NCBI RefSeq assembly: GCF_947499585.1
Contig: NZ_CANMOO010000003.1
Coordinates: forward strand, 248,001-312,000
DNA from: an uncultured Allomuricauda sp.
Lineage (GTDB): Bacteria; Bacteroidota; Bacteroidia; Flavobacteriales; Flavobacteriaceae
Direction: 5' to 3'
Length of the DNA stretch: 64,000 nucleotides
Shown here: positions 1-8,948 of the stretch, piece after piece
How positions within the stretch are numbered: position 1 is the first letter of the stretch
Layout of the letters: every line of letters begins with the position of its first letter
The notes under the pieces: model-generated
What the model was told of the DNA's origin: nothing
Databases searched by the model: none
What the model saw: only the letters and a program-made list of their open reading frames with translations
Translations under genes and position numbers: made by a program

Positions 1-341
1 GAAGCTAAAAATTCTTCTTTTGTGTTATGGTCTAGAGCTTTTTCTGCTAACTCGTTAGCTAAGGCAATAAATTTTTCGTTCTTTCCAACAAAATCTGTTT
101 CGCAGCCTAATACTATAGCAACACCAACAGTTTTATCAGCGTTTACTTTTGCTATTGCTGCACCTTCAGAAGAATCTCTATCTGCTCTTTTGGCAGCTAT
201 CTTTTGTCCTTTTTTACGAAGAATTTCAATTGCTTTATCAAAGTCACCTTCAGCTTCAACTAATGCATTTTTACAATCCATCATTCCGGCTCCAGTAGCT
301 TTTCTTAATTTATTTACTTCTGCGGCGGTAATCTTTGCCAT
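1..341 (-). CDS. tsf: Elongation factor Ts, N-terminal part (cut by window edge)
   Basis: This is the guanine-nucleotide exchange factor for EF-Tu. The reverse strand from the ATG at 341 reads MAKITAAEVNKLRKATGAGM, the UBA-like N-terminal domain of EF-Ts. It is followed by MDCKNALVEAEGDFDKAIEI and the conserved TDFVGKNE segment that contacts EF-Tu. About 113 codons are present; the rest lies beyond position 1. It is the last visible gene of rplM-rpsI-rpsB-tsf, about 80 bases after the rpsB stop. The identification is secure; only the C-terminal end is unknown. Confidence 0.96.
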   Translation of the reverse strand, partial: MAKITAAEVNKLRKATGAGMMDCKNALVEAEGDFDKAIEILRKKGQKIAAKRADRDSSEGAAIAKVNADKTVGVAIVLGCETDFVGKNEKFIALANELAEKALDHNTKEEFLA

Positions 342-423
342 TTTTTCTCTTTTTAAAAATTTATGTAAAGTAAAACACTGCGTGAGTGTTTTGTTTTAGG
401 ATAACGTTAAATTAATTATTGGG

Positions 424-1611
424 TTATTCAACACCGCCTTTGGCGTTGTCTTGCCATTCTTTTAATTCATCCCATTTGCCATCAGCAGCCATTTGAGCTT
501 GCTTTGGCCAAGATGTTGGGTCTAAATGTGCCATTCTTGAGCTGGCCTCCGTCAAGGTTTCTTTTATCTTTTCTGGATCTGCTTTTGCAAGATCACCAAA
601 AGTGGCAATACCACTATTGGTCAAAGCCTCTGCGGCTTTAGGACCAATACCTTCAACCTTAGTCAAATCATCAGCTTTAGACTTTGCAGCTTTCTTTGGC
701 TTTTTCTCCTCAGCTTTAGGTTCTTCCTTAACCTCCTCAACAACTTCTTCTACTTTTTCTACAACAGGTTCAGCTACTTTTTCTACAACTGGCTCTTTTG
801 CCTTTTCTGTTTTTTCTGCAACAGGTTCAGCTTCTTCTTTGGCAACAGCAGGTTCTTTTGCTTTTGCTGGAGCTTTACCTTCTGCTACTGGAGCATCTTT
901 GGCTTCGTCTTGTTTGTCATTTTTGCGTTCAGATAGACCTTCTGCTACTGCATTGGTCACCTCTGTCATAATCACTTCAATAGACTTTCCAGCGTCATCA
1001 TTTGCAGGAATCACATAGTCTATTGGTCTTGGGTCAGAGTTAGTATCCACTATTGCAAAAATTGGGATATTCAGTTTTTGAGCTTCTTTTACAGCAATGT
1101 GCTCACGCATGGTGTCAACTATAAAAATAGCGCCAGGAAGTCTGGTCATATCAGAAATAGAACCTAAGTTCTTCTCTAATTTGGCTCTTAAACGGTCAAC
1201 CTGTAGTCTTTCTTTTTTGGAAAGTGTTTTGAACGTGCCATCCTTTTTCATTCTGTCAATGGCCGCCATTTTCTTAACAGCTTTACGAATGGTAACAAAG
1301 TTGGTCAACATACCACCTGGCCACCTTTCAGTAATGTAGGGCATGTTTACATTGGATACTTTATCCGCAACAATGTCCTTAGCTTGTTTCTTTGTAGCTA
1401 CAAAAAGAATTTTTCTTCCTGATGCAGCAATCTTTTTAAGAGCCTCGTTGGCCTCATCAAGTTTTGCTACAGTTTTGTAGAGATTGATAACGTGAATTCC
1501 GTTACGCTCCATGTAGATGTAAGGAGACATGTTCGGATTCCACTTTCTTGTTAGGTGTCCAAAATGCACACCTGCTTCTAGTAAGTCTTTGACTTCAATT
1601 TTACTTGCCAT
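424..1611 (-). CDS. rpsB: 30S ribosomal protein S2 with acidic/basic linker and C-terminal helix-hairpin-helix tail
   Basis: Residues 1 to about 230 are ordinary S2, starting MASKIEVKDLLEAGVHFGH and including TERWPGGMLTNF and NIPIFAIVDTNSDPRPIDY. Residues about 231-313 are low-complexity and rich in Lys, Glu, Ala, Pro and Val. Residues about 314-395 form a compact tail opening with DDLTKVEGIGPKAAEAL, a helix-hairpin-helix-like motif. At 395 residues the protein is far longer than the roughly 240-260 residues usual for S2. The open frame is uninterrupted, so the extension is translated with S2. A similar tail ends the ActC protein at 39044-40771. The tail's role is not known to me; nucleic-acid or protein contact is an inference from the motif. 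Confidence 0.96.
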   Translation of the reverse strand: MASKIEVKDLLEAGVHFGHLTRKWNPNMSPYIYMERNGIHVINLYKTVAKLDEANEALKKIAASGRKILFVATKKQAKDIVADKVSNVNMPYITERWPGGMLTNFVTIRKAVKKMAAIDRMKKDGTFKTLSKKERLQVDRLRAKLEKNLGSISDMTRLPGAIFIVDTMREHIAVKEAQKLNIPIFAIVDTNSDPRPIDYVIPANDDAGKSIEVIMTEVTNAVAEGLSERKNDKQDEAKDAPVAEGKAPAKAKEPAVAKEEAEPVAEKTEKAKEPVVEKVAEPVVEKVEEVVEEVKEEPKAEEKKPKKAAKSKADDLTKVEGIGPKAAEALTNSGIATFGDLAKADPEKIKETLTEASSRMAHLDPTSWPKQAQMAADGKWDELKEWQDNAKGGVE

Positions 1612-1822
1612 TTCTTGTAAATTAGTTTACGTTCCGTTGTATTAGCAATGAATTGGTGGTCACAAAATATGTTCGCCCTACTCATTTAGATGCTAAACTA
1701 AATTCCAAAAAGTCGGTTTTTTGCTCTTTGGAACAACGACAACTTGGTTAAAATATTAACCCTGAAACAATTTCAGGGTTTTCAATGAACTTTATATAAT
1801 AGGTACAAACGTACCTGTAATA
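1612..1822 (-). promoter_or_regulatory. rpsI-rpsB spacer / rpsB leader with two hairpins
   Basis: The 211-base spacer between the rpsI stop and the rpsB start holds two inverted repeats. One is a 10-bp stem (arms 1758-1767 and 1771-1780, AACCCTGAAA / TTTCAGGGTT on the transcript side) with a 3-base loop. The second has 7-bp arms TTCCAAA/TTTGGAA at 1703-1709 and 1727-1733. The first could act as a partial terminator or processing site after rpsI. The second sits in the presumed rpsB-tsf leader. Autoregulation by S2 is known in other bacteria; its application here is an inference. No convincing promoter was fixed by eye. Confidence 0.45.
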
Positions 1823-2209
1823 TTAACGTTTAGAGAACTGGAACTTCTTACGGGCTTTCTTCTGACCGAATTTCTTTCTCTCTACCATTCTTGGATCTCT
1901 TGTCAGCAAACCTTCTGGTTTAAGAACAATTCTATTCTCTTCATCAATCTCACACATTACCCTTGCAAGTGCTAAACGAATAGCTTCAGCTTGACCAGTG
2001 ATACCACCTCCAAATACATTTACTTTTACATCGTAACTGTCTTCAGTATTGGTCAATGCAAAAGGTTGCTTCACCTTATATTGTAATGTAGCTGTTGTAA
2101 AGTACTCTTTTAAGTCCTTTTTGTTAATGGTAATGTTTCCTTTTCCTTCAGAAACATAAACTCTTGCTACAGCTGTTTTTCTTCTACCAATCTTATGAAC
2201 CACTTCCAT
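1823..2209 (-). CDS. rpsI: 30S ribosomal protein S9
   Basis: The 128-residue product is full-length S9. It begins [19 protein letters not shown], has the [17 protein letters not shown] core, and ends in the basic tail RKKFQFSKR that reaches into the ribosomal P site. Its ATG overlaps the rplM stop by one base (TAATG), which implies translational coupling with L13. L13-S9 pairing is the standard bacterial arrangement. Confidence 0.98.
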   Translation of the reverse strand: MEVVHKIGRRKTAVARVYVSEGKGNITINKKDLKEYFTTATLQYKVKQPFALTNTEDSYDVKVNVFGGGITGQAEAIRLALARVMCEIDEENRIVLKPEGLLTRDPRMVERKKFGQKKARKKFQFSKR

Positions 2210-2664
2210 TATTTGTAGTCGTTTAAGTTTATTGCTTTTGGTTTTTGTGCTTCTTGTCCATGCTCTGCACCGACATATACTTTTAGGTTTCTGAACAACT
2301 CAGCACCAAGTTTGTTTTTCGGAAGCATCCCCTTAATAGATTTTTCAATAATTCTCTCTGGGTGCTTGTCCAATAATTCTTGGGCAGTAGTGGAACGCTG
2401 TCCACCTGGATAACCAGTATACCTTGAATACGTTTTATCTTCCCACTTGTTTCCTGTCATGGTGATTTTCTCAGCATTGATAACTATTACATTATCACCA
2501 CAATCAACATGGGGAGTAAAATTTGGTTTATGTTTCCCTCTAAGTAACTTGGCTACTTTTGACGCGAACCTTCCTAACGTTTCTCCTTCAGCATCAACTA
2601 ACAACCATTGCTTGTCAACGGTAGATTTATTGGCAGAAATAGTCTTATAACTTAATGTATCCAC
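2209..2664 (-). CDS. rplM: 50S ribosomal protein L13
   Basis: The 151-residue product is L13, one of the early-assembly proteins of the large subunit. Recognisable segments are [55 protein letters not shown] and GMLPKNKLG. It is the first gene of the operon, with a good promoter 47-77 bases upstream, and it is coupled to rpsI by a one-base stop/start overlap. Confidence 0.98.
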   Translation of the reverse strand: MDTLSYKTISANKSTVDKQWLLVDAEGETLGRFASKVAKLLRGKHKPNFTPHVDCGDNVIVINAEKITMTGNKWEDKTYSRYTGYPGGQRSTTAQELLDKHPERIIEKSIKGMLPKNKLGAELFRNLKVYVGAEHGQEAQKPKAINLNDYK

Positions 2665-2710
2665 TTCTTGAATATTATTGATTTAAACACCTATCCCGAT
2701 AAACGGGCTG

Positions 2711-2741
2711 CAAATGTACGATTATTAGATTGAATTCCAAA
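2711..2741 (-). promoter_or_regulatory. Bacteroidetes-type promoter for rplM-rpsI-rpsB-tsf
   Basis: On the minus strand a -33 element TTTG (2738-2741) is followed by 19 bases and a -7 element TACATTTG (2711-2718), matching the Bacteroidetes sigma-A consensus TTTG...TAnnTTTG. The predicted transcript would start near 2705, leaving a leader of about 40 bases before the rplM ATG. A short CCCG/CGGG hairpin lies at about 2695-2708. Confidence 0.75.
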
Positions 2742-2912
2742 TGGTTGATTGGGAATATTTTCTACTTTTTCTGTTGGTCCATATTTGTTAAAAGGAAGAG
2801 ACTATTTTCAAGGTGAGTTTCTGTTAAAAAAGGCATAAAATTTAACGGTACTGTAACTGTTTCATTTTTCTTAGGTCTTTAAGTTACCTAATCAAATCAA
2901 AAAACGAATTAA

Positions 2913-5564
2913 GTGAAACAATCAACCATTCTCTTCACGCTCTTAATTTTTTCTGTCTATCTAAATGCTCAAGATTCAACCGAAGTTGTACCCAAAAAAA
3001 TTTATGTAACAAAACCAATTGAAAACGAAACTCCTCCGCTTGTAGATGGTTTATTAAATGATGAAGCATGGAATCTTGTGGAGTGGGCTGGAGAGTATGT
3101 GGAATTTCAGCCAGATGAGAATACCCCGCCCAGTTATCAAACCAAATTTAAAATTGTATACGATAGTAAGAACTTATATATAGGGGTACGCTGTTATGAT
3201 GCCGAACCTGATAAAATTGTAAAACGATTATCACGTAGAGACGGTTTTGAAGGAGATTGGATAGAATTTAATATAGATAGCTATCATGATAAGCGAACTG
3301 CATTTTCTTTTACAGCCACCGTTGCTGGGGTTAAAGGAGATGAATTTGTTTCTAATAATGGGAACGATTGGGATGGTAGCTGGAACCCAATATGGTATAC
3401 CAAAACAAATGTAGACGAAGAAGGCTGGACAGCTGAATTAAGGATTCCTTTGAGTCAGTTAAAGTTTGGAGGGGAGGAGAATCAAGTGTGGGGGTTACAA
3501 TCTACACGCAGGTTTTTTAGGGCGGAAGAACGCTCGCTTTGGCAACGAAAACCAATAGATACACCAGGGTGGGTAAGTGAATTTGGGGAACTTCATGGAC
3601 TCAAGAATATAGAGCCTCAAAAACAATTGGAAATTCAACCTTATACCGTTACCAGTGGTGAAACTTATGAGGCAGAAGAAGGAAACCCTTTTAGAGATGG
3701 TAGCGAAAACGATATTACCGTAGGTCTTGATGCTAAAATTGGGGTCACCAATGATCTGACGTTGGATTTAACGGTTAACCCTGATTTTGGACAGGTTGAA
3801 GCTGATCCATCAGCAATAGCTTTAGATGGCTTTCAGATTTTCTTTAGGGAACAACGACCCTTTTTTGTGGAGAACAAGAATATTTTCGATTTTAATGTTT
3901 CGGAATCTGAAGCTGGTAATACATTTGGTTTTGATAATGTTTTCTATTCTAGACGGATAGGTCGCAGTCCCCAAGGTTCGCCGGATACTGAAGATAACGA
4001 GTTTGTAAATCAGCCAGATAATACCCCAATTATTGGTGCTGCAAAGTTTAGTGGTAAAACAAAAGATGGATGGGCTTTAGGAGTGCTGGAAAGTGTGACT
4101 TCAAAAAGATATGCAACTATTAGTAGTGAGAACGGGGATCGCCGACGAGAAATGGTGGAACCCTTAACCAATTATTTTGTTGGGAGAGCTCAGAAAGACT
4201 TTAATGACAGAAACTCCTATTTGGGAGTAATTTTTACCGCTGCAAATAGAGATAATTTAACGGAAGAGCTTAATTTTTTACATAAATCCGCTTACACAGG
4301 AGGTGTTGATTTTAAACATCAATGGAATAACAGGGATTGGTATGTGGAAGGTAATGTCATTTTAAGCCGTGTTAATGGGAGTGAGGAGGCTATAAAAAAT
4401 ACGCAAGAGTCTATTACCCATCTATTTCAACGTGTGGACGCTAACCACGTTGCATTAGATTCTACTAGAACTTCGTTGACTGGTAGTGGAGGTAATGTTC
4501 AAATTGGTAAGATTGGAAATGGTCATTGGAAGTTTGAAACTGGAGGTACATGGCGGTCTCCGGAACTGGAATTAAACGATTTGGGTTTTCAACGGCAAGC
4601 TGATGATATCAGGCATTATACTTGGATTGGCTATCAAACATTAAAGCCGGATAGTACGTTTAGAAGAGTAGGAATAAACTATAATCACTGGAGTGCCTGG
4701 GATTTTAATGGCAACCATAACAGTTTGCGTTTTAATACGAATAGCTGGCAAAACTGGGAAAACAACTGGTTTTCTAACTTTGGATTTAACTATGCGCCTA
4801 TTCAATATTCCAATTTTGCGCTAAGGGGAGGTCCAAGATTGAGACAGTCACCAGAAATTAGCTTCTGGAACAGTATTAGAACGGATAGTCGTAAAAAGGT
4901 TCGTTTTAATGTATTTCATAGGGGAGAAAAGGCAGTGGACAATTCATATAGGTCTTACTTTGTTGAAGCTGGAGTTACCTATCAACCCATAAACGCAATA
5001 CGTATTTCTGCATTTCCCTCCGTAAGAATCAATAATGATAGGTTGCAATTCATTGATAATTTTGATGATGTAAACGGTTCGCCAAGATACCTTAATGGCG
5101 AAATTAATCAACGAACCTTAAGTATGTCATTTCGGTTAAACTACACTATCAATCCGAATCTAACCATTCAATATTGGGGACAACCCTTTATATCAAGAGG
5201 TCGATATTCCAATTTTAAACATGTTACAGATGCATCGGCAAAACTATTTGAAAATCGATTTACTGGTTATAACCTTGATCAACTTTCTTTGGCAGACGAT
5301 ACGTATTCCGTAGATGAGGATTTAAACGGAGTTGAAGATTTTAGTTTTGATAATCCAGATTTTTCCTTTGTCCAATTTCGTTCCAATTTGGTAATACGGT
5401 GGGAGTATATTCCGGGATCGGAAATTTTTCTGGTATGGTCTCAAGATGTATCCCAAGATGGTGATCCATCAGCAGGATTACTATCTAGTTTAGGGGATAA
5501 TATTTTTGGGCAAAAACCTCAAAACATCTTTTTATTAAAGGCAACTTATAGATTTGTGCTTTAG
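2913..5564 (+). CDS. Outer-membrane CBM9-like / DUF5916 family protein
   Basis: The 883-residue protein starts at GTG with a clean signal peptide (MKQSTILFTLLIFSVYLNAQ). Residues about 35-215 look like a family 9 carbohydrate-binding fold: PPLVDGLLNDEAWN, then YDSKNLYIGVRCYD and DDxxEF-like segments. The remainder is rich in alternating aromatic residues and ends in ATYRFVL, as expected for a large outer-membrane beta-barrel of the DUF5916 type. Such proteins are common in Bacteroidetes. Their substrate is not established and cannot be read from this sequence. The gene stands alone on the plus strand between two minus-strand operons. Confidence 0.88.
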   Translation: MKQSTILFTLLIFSVYLNAQDSTEVVPKKIYVTKPIENETPPLVDGLLNDEAWNLVEWAGEYVEFQPDENTPPSYQTKFKIVYDSKNLYIGVRCYDAEPDKIVKRLSRRDGFEGDWIEFNIDSYHDKRTAFSFTATVAGVKGDEFVSNNGNDWDGSWNPIWYTKTNVDEEGWTAELRIPLSQLKFGGEENQVWGLQSTRRFFRAEERSLWQRKPIDTPGWVSEFGELHGLKNIEPQKQLEIQPYTVTSGETYEAEEGNPFRDGSENDITVGLDAKIGVTNDLTLDLTVNPDFGQVEADPSAIALDGFQIFFREQRPFFVENKNIFDFNVSESEAGNTFGFDNVFYSRRIGRSPQGSPDTEDNEFVNQPDNTPIIGAAKFSGKTKDGWALGVLESVTSKRYATISSENGDRRREMVEPLTNYFVGRAQKDFNDRNSYLGVIFTAANRDNLTEELNFLHKSAYTGGVDFKHQWNNRDWYVEGNVILSRVNGSEEAIKNTQESITHLFQRVDANHVALDSTRTSLTGSGGNVQIGKIGNGHWKFETGGTWRSPELELNDLGFQRQADDIRHYTWIGYQTLKPDSTFRRVGINYNHWSAWDFNGNHNSLRFNTNSWQNWENNWFSNFGFNYAPIQYSNFALRGGPRLRQSPEISFWNSIRTDSRKKVRFNVFHRGEKAVDNSYRSYFVEAGVTYQPINAIRISAFPSVRINNDRLQFIDNFDDVNGSPRYLNGEINQRTLSMSFRLNYTINPNLTIQYWGQPFISRGRYSNFKHVTDASAKLFENRFTGYNLDQLSLADDTYSVDEDLNGVEDFSFDNPDFSFVQFRSNLVIRWEYIPGSEIFLVWSQDVSQDGDPSAGLLSSLGDNIFGQKPQNIFLLKATYRFVL

Positions 5565-5598
5565 AGAGCTTTAGTTCTATTGTACTATTTAATGGGGT

Positions 5599-6687
5599 TT
5601 ATTTTTTCAAGGCGTTTATCAATGCTTCATTTGATTCTTGGTCGCCAATGGTGATTCTAACCTTTCCAGGTGCCCCAAACTGCGAGACAGGCCTTACCAT
5701 GACACCTTTTTCCATTAGTCTGTCGGCAAAATCAAATTCAGGAATAGGTGGGTCAACGATAAAGAAGTTCCCTTGAGTGGGCCAATACGTAATTCCGATT
5801 TTATCAAATTCACGTGTTAGATATGCCTTTCCATCATGAACGGTTTTTACCGTTTTTTCAATAAACAACTCATCGTTTAATGCACCAATGGCTGCCTCTA
5901 TTGAAGTGATTGGGAGTAAAAAAGGCTTGTAAATTTGCCTAATGTAATTTGCAATAACAGCTGTAGTGTAACAATACCCAATACGTTGTCCTGCCAATCC
6001 ATAGGTTTTTGAAAAACTATTAATGGCAATTACATTATTTCCAGATTTTACATATGGCAATGCAGTCACATAGTCTTCAGCATCTGCAAAATGTCGATAC
6101 ACTTCATCAAAAACTATGATGATGTTTTTAGGAATTCGGTTAAGAAAATCATCTAGTATTGCCTTTGGAATGTAGCTGCCGGTTGGGTTGTTGGGACTGG
6201 TTAAAAAGACGACTTTCGTTTTATCCGTGATTGCATTTAAAATCCCTCCCACATCCAAATCGTAATTTGGTTTTAATAGGGGGATATCAACTGGTTTGGC
6301 TCCATACCATCTTGAAAATACCGAGTAAGGCAAAAAACATGGATTAGAATAAATTACTTCATCACCTTCAGTAATAAATGCTCTAAGCAGCATATCAATG
6401 ATTTCTGAACCACTGTTGCCGCAAATAAATTGGTCTACAGTCAATTGATTGTCAAAATCGTTTACCAAGGCTTCTCTTAAACGAATATCTGTTTGATCGG
6501 GATACAGATTCACATTTTCAGCGGCCTTTTTCAGAGCTGAAATGGCTTTGGGAGAGGCTCCCAGCGGATTTTCGTTTGAGGAGAGTTTATATATTTTCTT
6601 GTCTGAGACAGGTATGTTTTTACCCCCCTTATATGCCTCTTTCGGCTCTAAATAGGGTTTGAAAATAGATTCTATTCCGTTGCTCAT
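5599..6687 (-). CDS. HisC-like class I/II aminotransferase, probably the aromatic aminotransferase of tyrosine breakdown
   Basis: The 362-residue protein is a PLP-dependent fold type I aminotransferase most like histidinol-phosphate aminotransferase (KLSSNENPLGASPKAI at the N-terminus). Conserved parts are SPNNPTGS, the Asp of VFDEVYRHF, and the PLP lysine in NSFSKTYGLAGQRIGY. It ends the operon hppD-hmgA-fahA-flavin reductase, and its start overlaps the preceding stop by one base. No his genes are near. The context therefore suggests it converts tyrosine (or phenylalanine) to the 4-hydroxyphenylpyruvate that HppD uses. That assignment is inferred from position; a true HisC cannot be excluded. 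Confidence 0.85.
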   Translation of the reverse strand: MSNGIESIFKPYLEPKEAYKGGKNIPVSDKKIYKLSSNENPLGASPKAISALKKAAENVNLYPDQTDIRLREALVNDFDNQLTVDQFICGNSGSEIIDMLLRAFITEGDEVIYSNPCFLPYSVFSRWYGAKPVDIPLLKPNYDLDVGGILNAITDKTKVVFLTSPNNPTGSYIPKAILDDFLNRIPKNIIIVFDEVYRHFADAEDYVTALPYVKSGNNVIAINSFSKTYGLAGQRIGYCYTTAVIANYIRQIYKPFLLPITSIEAAIGALNDELFIEKTVKTVHDGKAYLTREFDKIGITYWPTQGNFFIVDPPIPEFDFADRLMEKGVMVRPVSQFGAPGKVRITIGDQESNEALINALKK

Positions 6688-7598
6688 TAATCTAATTTTT
6701 CAGCATACATTAGTACAGCCAATGCTTTTTCTGTATCGTTGTCTTTCAGCATTTGTTGAGATAGCCAGTGCAATTCTTTTTTTAATTTTTCTGTATTTCC
6801 ATCCAATTTTTTAGATAGCATTTGAATCTCGTCATCCAAACCAATACGTTCTATTTCATCTGTAGTTGGGAGTTTTTCCAAATTCCCCAATCTGCCCAGA
6901 TTGTTACCGGTAAGAACAGTACTGTTTTGGATACTTTCTGGAAGTTGATCTACTCCAATACCCTTATTGCGGATGGGCTTTGGAATTTCAAATAGAGAAT
7001 TCCCACTAGCTCTTGTATACCAGCTTCCGCCCATTCTTCCAATTAAATCCAGTTTTAAAGGATCCAACTTTCCTTGTTCATCCATGTATTTTTCATTGAT
7101 ATGGATGAGCTCTACCCTTGCCAAGATTAAGTTCCCTGCTCCAGGGGTGTCTGCAAGTTCAATAACTTGTTCAACAGTACACTCAAAAGAAACTGGAGCC
7201 TCCGCAACACGGGGAGGTCCTACTTTTTCACTGGGGACTTGAGTTAATCCAGATTTAATGAATTCATTCACACCCTTTTCATAAGCTGTGCTGGACAATG
7301 ACATTTGTTCCACTATAGGATAGTCTACAATGTTGATGACCACCTCTGGCACTTCTTTTATATTCTGATGGGAATGTTTTAAAGAATTGTCCCTTCCGCT
7401 TCTTGATGGAGAGAATATCATTATTGGAGGGTTGGAACTAAATACATTAAAAAAACTAAAAGGACTTAAATTCACATTTCCCGCTTTGTCAATTGTACTT
7501 GCAAAGCAAATGGGCCTGGGAGCGACTGCCGAAAGTAAATAAGCATGCAGCTCTGGTTGAGGAATAGAAGTTGGGTCTATAGTTTTTATGGTGGACAT
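6687..7598 (-). CDS. Flavin reductase-like FMN-binding protein
   Basis: The 303-residue protein has the split-barrel flavin-binding domain in residues about 15-200 (LLSAVAPRPICFASTIDKAG, NLSPFSFFNVFSSNPPIM, then the SRSGRDN loop). A C-terminal helical segment of about 100 residues follows and looks specific to this subfamily. It lies between fahA (33-base gap) and the aminotransferase (one-base overlap), so it is part of the tyrosine catabolism transcript. Its reaction in that pathway is unknown to me; supplying reduced flavin or acting on an aromatic by-product are both possible. Confidence 0.85.
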   Translation of the reverse strand: MSTIKTIDPTSIPQPELHAYLLSAVAPRPICFASTIDKAGNVNLSPFSFFNVFSSNPPIMIFSPSRSGRDNSLKHSHQNIKEVPEVVINIVDYPIVEQMSLSSTAYEKGVNEFIKSGLTQVPSEKVGPPRVAEAPVSFECTVEQVIELADTPGAGNLILARVELIHINEKYMDEQGKLDPLKLDLIGRMGGSWYTRASGNSLFEIPKPIRNKGIGVDQLPESIQNSTVLTGNNLGRLGNLEKLPTTDEIERIGLDDEIQMLSKKLDGNTEKLKKELHWLSQQMLKDNDTEKALAVLMYAEKLD

Positions 7599-7631
7599 TT
7601 CTGTTTCTTTAGTTTGCGCTAAGATAATGAT

Positions 7632-8852
7632 CTATTTTGCTGGAAGCACCTTTGCGGAAACTTCTCCAAAACCAACCTTAATACCATCTTTTTCGGCAGA
7701 CCCTCTCATAATTACGGTATCGCCATCATTTATAAACTTTCGTTCTGACCCGTCTTTCATTTTGATGGGTTTAGTGCCCATCCAGGCTAGTTCTAACATA
7801 GAGCCATAAGAATTTTCATCCTTTCCAGAAATGGTGCCTGAACCATAAAGATCCCCAACATTAATATTACAGCCATTTACTGTATGGTGAGCCAATTGCT
7901 GTGCCATGTTCCAATACATATATTTAAAATTGGAATGGCAAACGGTTTCCTCTTCACTGCCATCGGGAGCGATGCCAACTTCGAGCTTAATATCGTAGTT
8001 TTTAATTCCCTCATATTCTAAATAAGGAAGCACTTTTGGTTCTTGATCTGGCCCTGACACTCTAAAAGGCTCCAAAGCTTCCAAGGTCACTATCCAGGGT
8101 GAAATATGCGAGGCAAAATTCTTCGCCAAAAAAGGGCCTAATGGAACATACTCCCATTTTTGAATGTCACGTGCAGACCAATCATTTAGCAATACCATTC
8201 CAAAAATGTAGTCCTCAGCATCTTGGATTGAAATAGATTCCCCTACAGCTGTGCTTTTTCCAGTGATAAATCCCATTTCCAATTCAAAATCCAAACGTGC
8301 TGAAGCTTGAAAGACAGGAGTTGTAGCATCTTTTGGTAAAACCTGTCCCTTTGGCCTATGGATGGACTCTCCACTTACAATGATAGATGAGGCCCTACCG
8401 TGATAGCCCACCGGAATATGTTTCCAATTGGGCATCAGTGCATTTTTTGGGTCGCGGAACATGGTCCCTACATTGGTGGCGTGTTCTATACTGGAATAAA
8501 AATCTGTATAGTCCCCAATGGATACGGGCATGTGCATGCTTGCTTCAGATTGCATAACAAAAAGTTCTGGTTTGTCTGCCAAAGCTGAATCTTCCTGTTG
8601 TAACCAATGCTGAATATTTGTTCTAACCCTTTTGGTAATTGTTTTTCCTAAGGAGATAAAATCATTGAGCGTATCTTTTTCAAGTACGGCAGTATTAAAA
8701 TCAAAAACGTCTAATTCTGCAACAGCGGCTAAATCCAAAATATGTTCTCCAATGGCAACGCCAGCTCTAGGGCTTCTATCTGCTGTTGAAAAAATCCCAA
8801 ATGGAATGTTATGGATTGAGAAATCGGAGTTTTCTGGAATATTTATAATCAT
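7632..8852 (-). CDS. fahA: Fumarylacetoacetase
   Basis: This is the final enzyme of the homogentisate pathway, splitting fumarylacetoacetate to fumarate and acetoacetate. The 406-residue protein has the N-terminal SH3-like FAA domain and the catalytic domain, with DFYSSIEHATNVGTMFRD (catalytic His), the metal-binding acidic residues in DFELEMGFITG, and NDWSARDIQKWEYVPLGPF. Length and motifs match the eukaryotic-type enzyme. It follows hmgA with a 96-base gap that contains a long palindrome. The gene order supports a complete tyrosine-to-central-metabolism route. Confidence 0.96.
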   Translation of the reverse strand: MIINIPENSDFSIHNIPFGIFSTADRSPRAGVAIGEHILDLAAVAELDVFDFNTAVLEKDTLNDFISLGKTITKRVRTNIQHWLQQEDSALADKPELFVMQSEASMHMPVSIGDYTDFYSSIEHATNVGTMFRDPKNALMPNWKHIPVGYHGRASSIIVSGESIHRPKGQVLPKDATTPVFQASARLDFELEMGFITGKSTAVGESISIQDAEDYIFGMVLLNDWSARDIQKWEYVPLGPFLAKNFASHISPWIVTLEALEPFRVSGPDQEPKVLPYLEYEGIKNYDIKLEVGIAPDGSEEETVCHSNFKYMYWNMAQQLAHHTVNGCNINVGDLYGSGTISGKDENSYGSMLELAWMGTKPIKMKDGSERKFINDGDTVIMRGSAEKDGIKVGFGEVSAKVLPAK

Positions 8853-8869
8853 GAAAATTAAAATTGAAT

Positions 8870-8935
8870 TGTCAGTTCGAGCGCAGTCGAGAATTATTTA
8901 TGCCTTATGTGTTCTCGACTGCGCTCGAACTGACA
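8870..8935. repeat. Long perfect inverted repeat (24-bp arms, 18-base loop) between hmgA and fahA
   Basis: The arms at 8870-8893 and 8912-8935 are perfect reverse complements over 24 bases; the core is TTCGAGCGCAGTCGAGAA and its complement. The loop is 18 bases. It lies inside the operon, between the hmgA start side (8949) and the fahA start (8852), and would fold into a very stable hairpin in the transcript. GC content is far above its surroundings. It resembles a dispersed REP-like palindrome; from memory, similar sequences recur in flavobacterial genomes, but this was not checked. Confidence 0.93.
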
Positions 8936-8948
8936 TAAGGCCATCTAT

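Noticed and set aside
602-1018. 138-residue plus-strand open frame opposite rpsB
   Set aside because: It mirrors the Lys/Glu/Ala-rich S2 linker on the other strand and gives a Ser/Ala/Thr-rich translation without any motif.
8870-8935. CRISPR repeat pair
   Set aside because: The two arms are inverted, not direct, there are only two, and no cas genes or regular spacers are present anywhere in the window.
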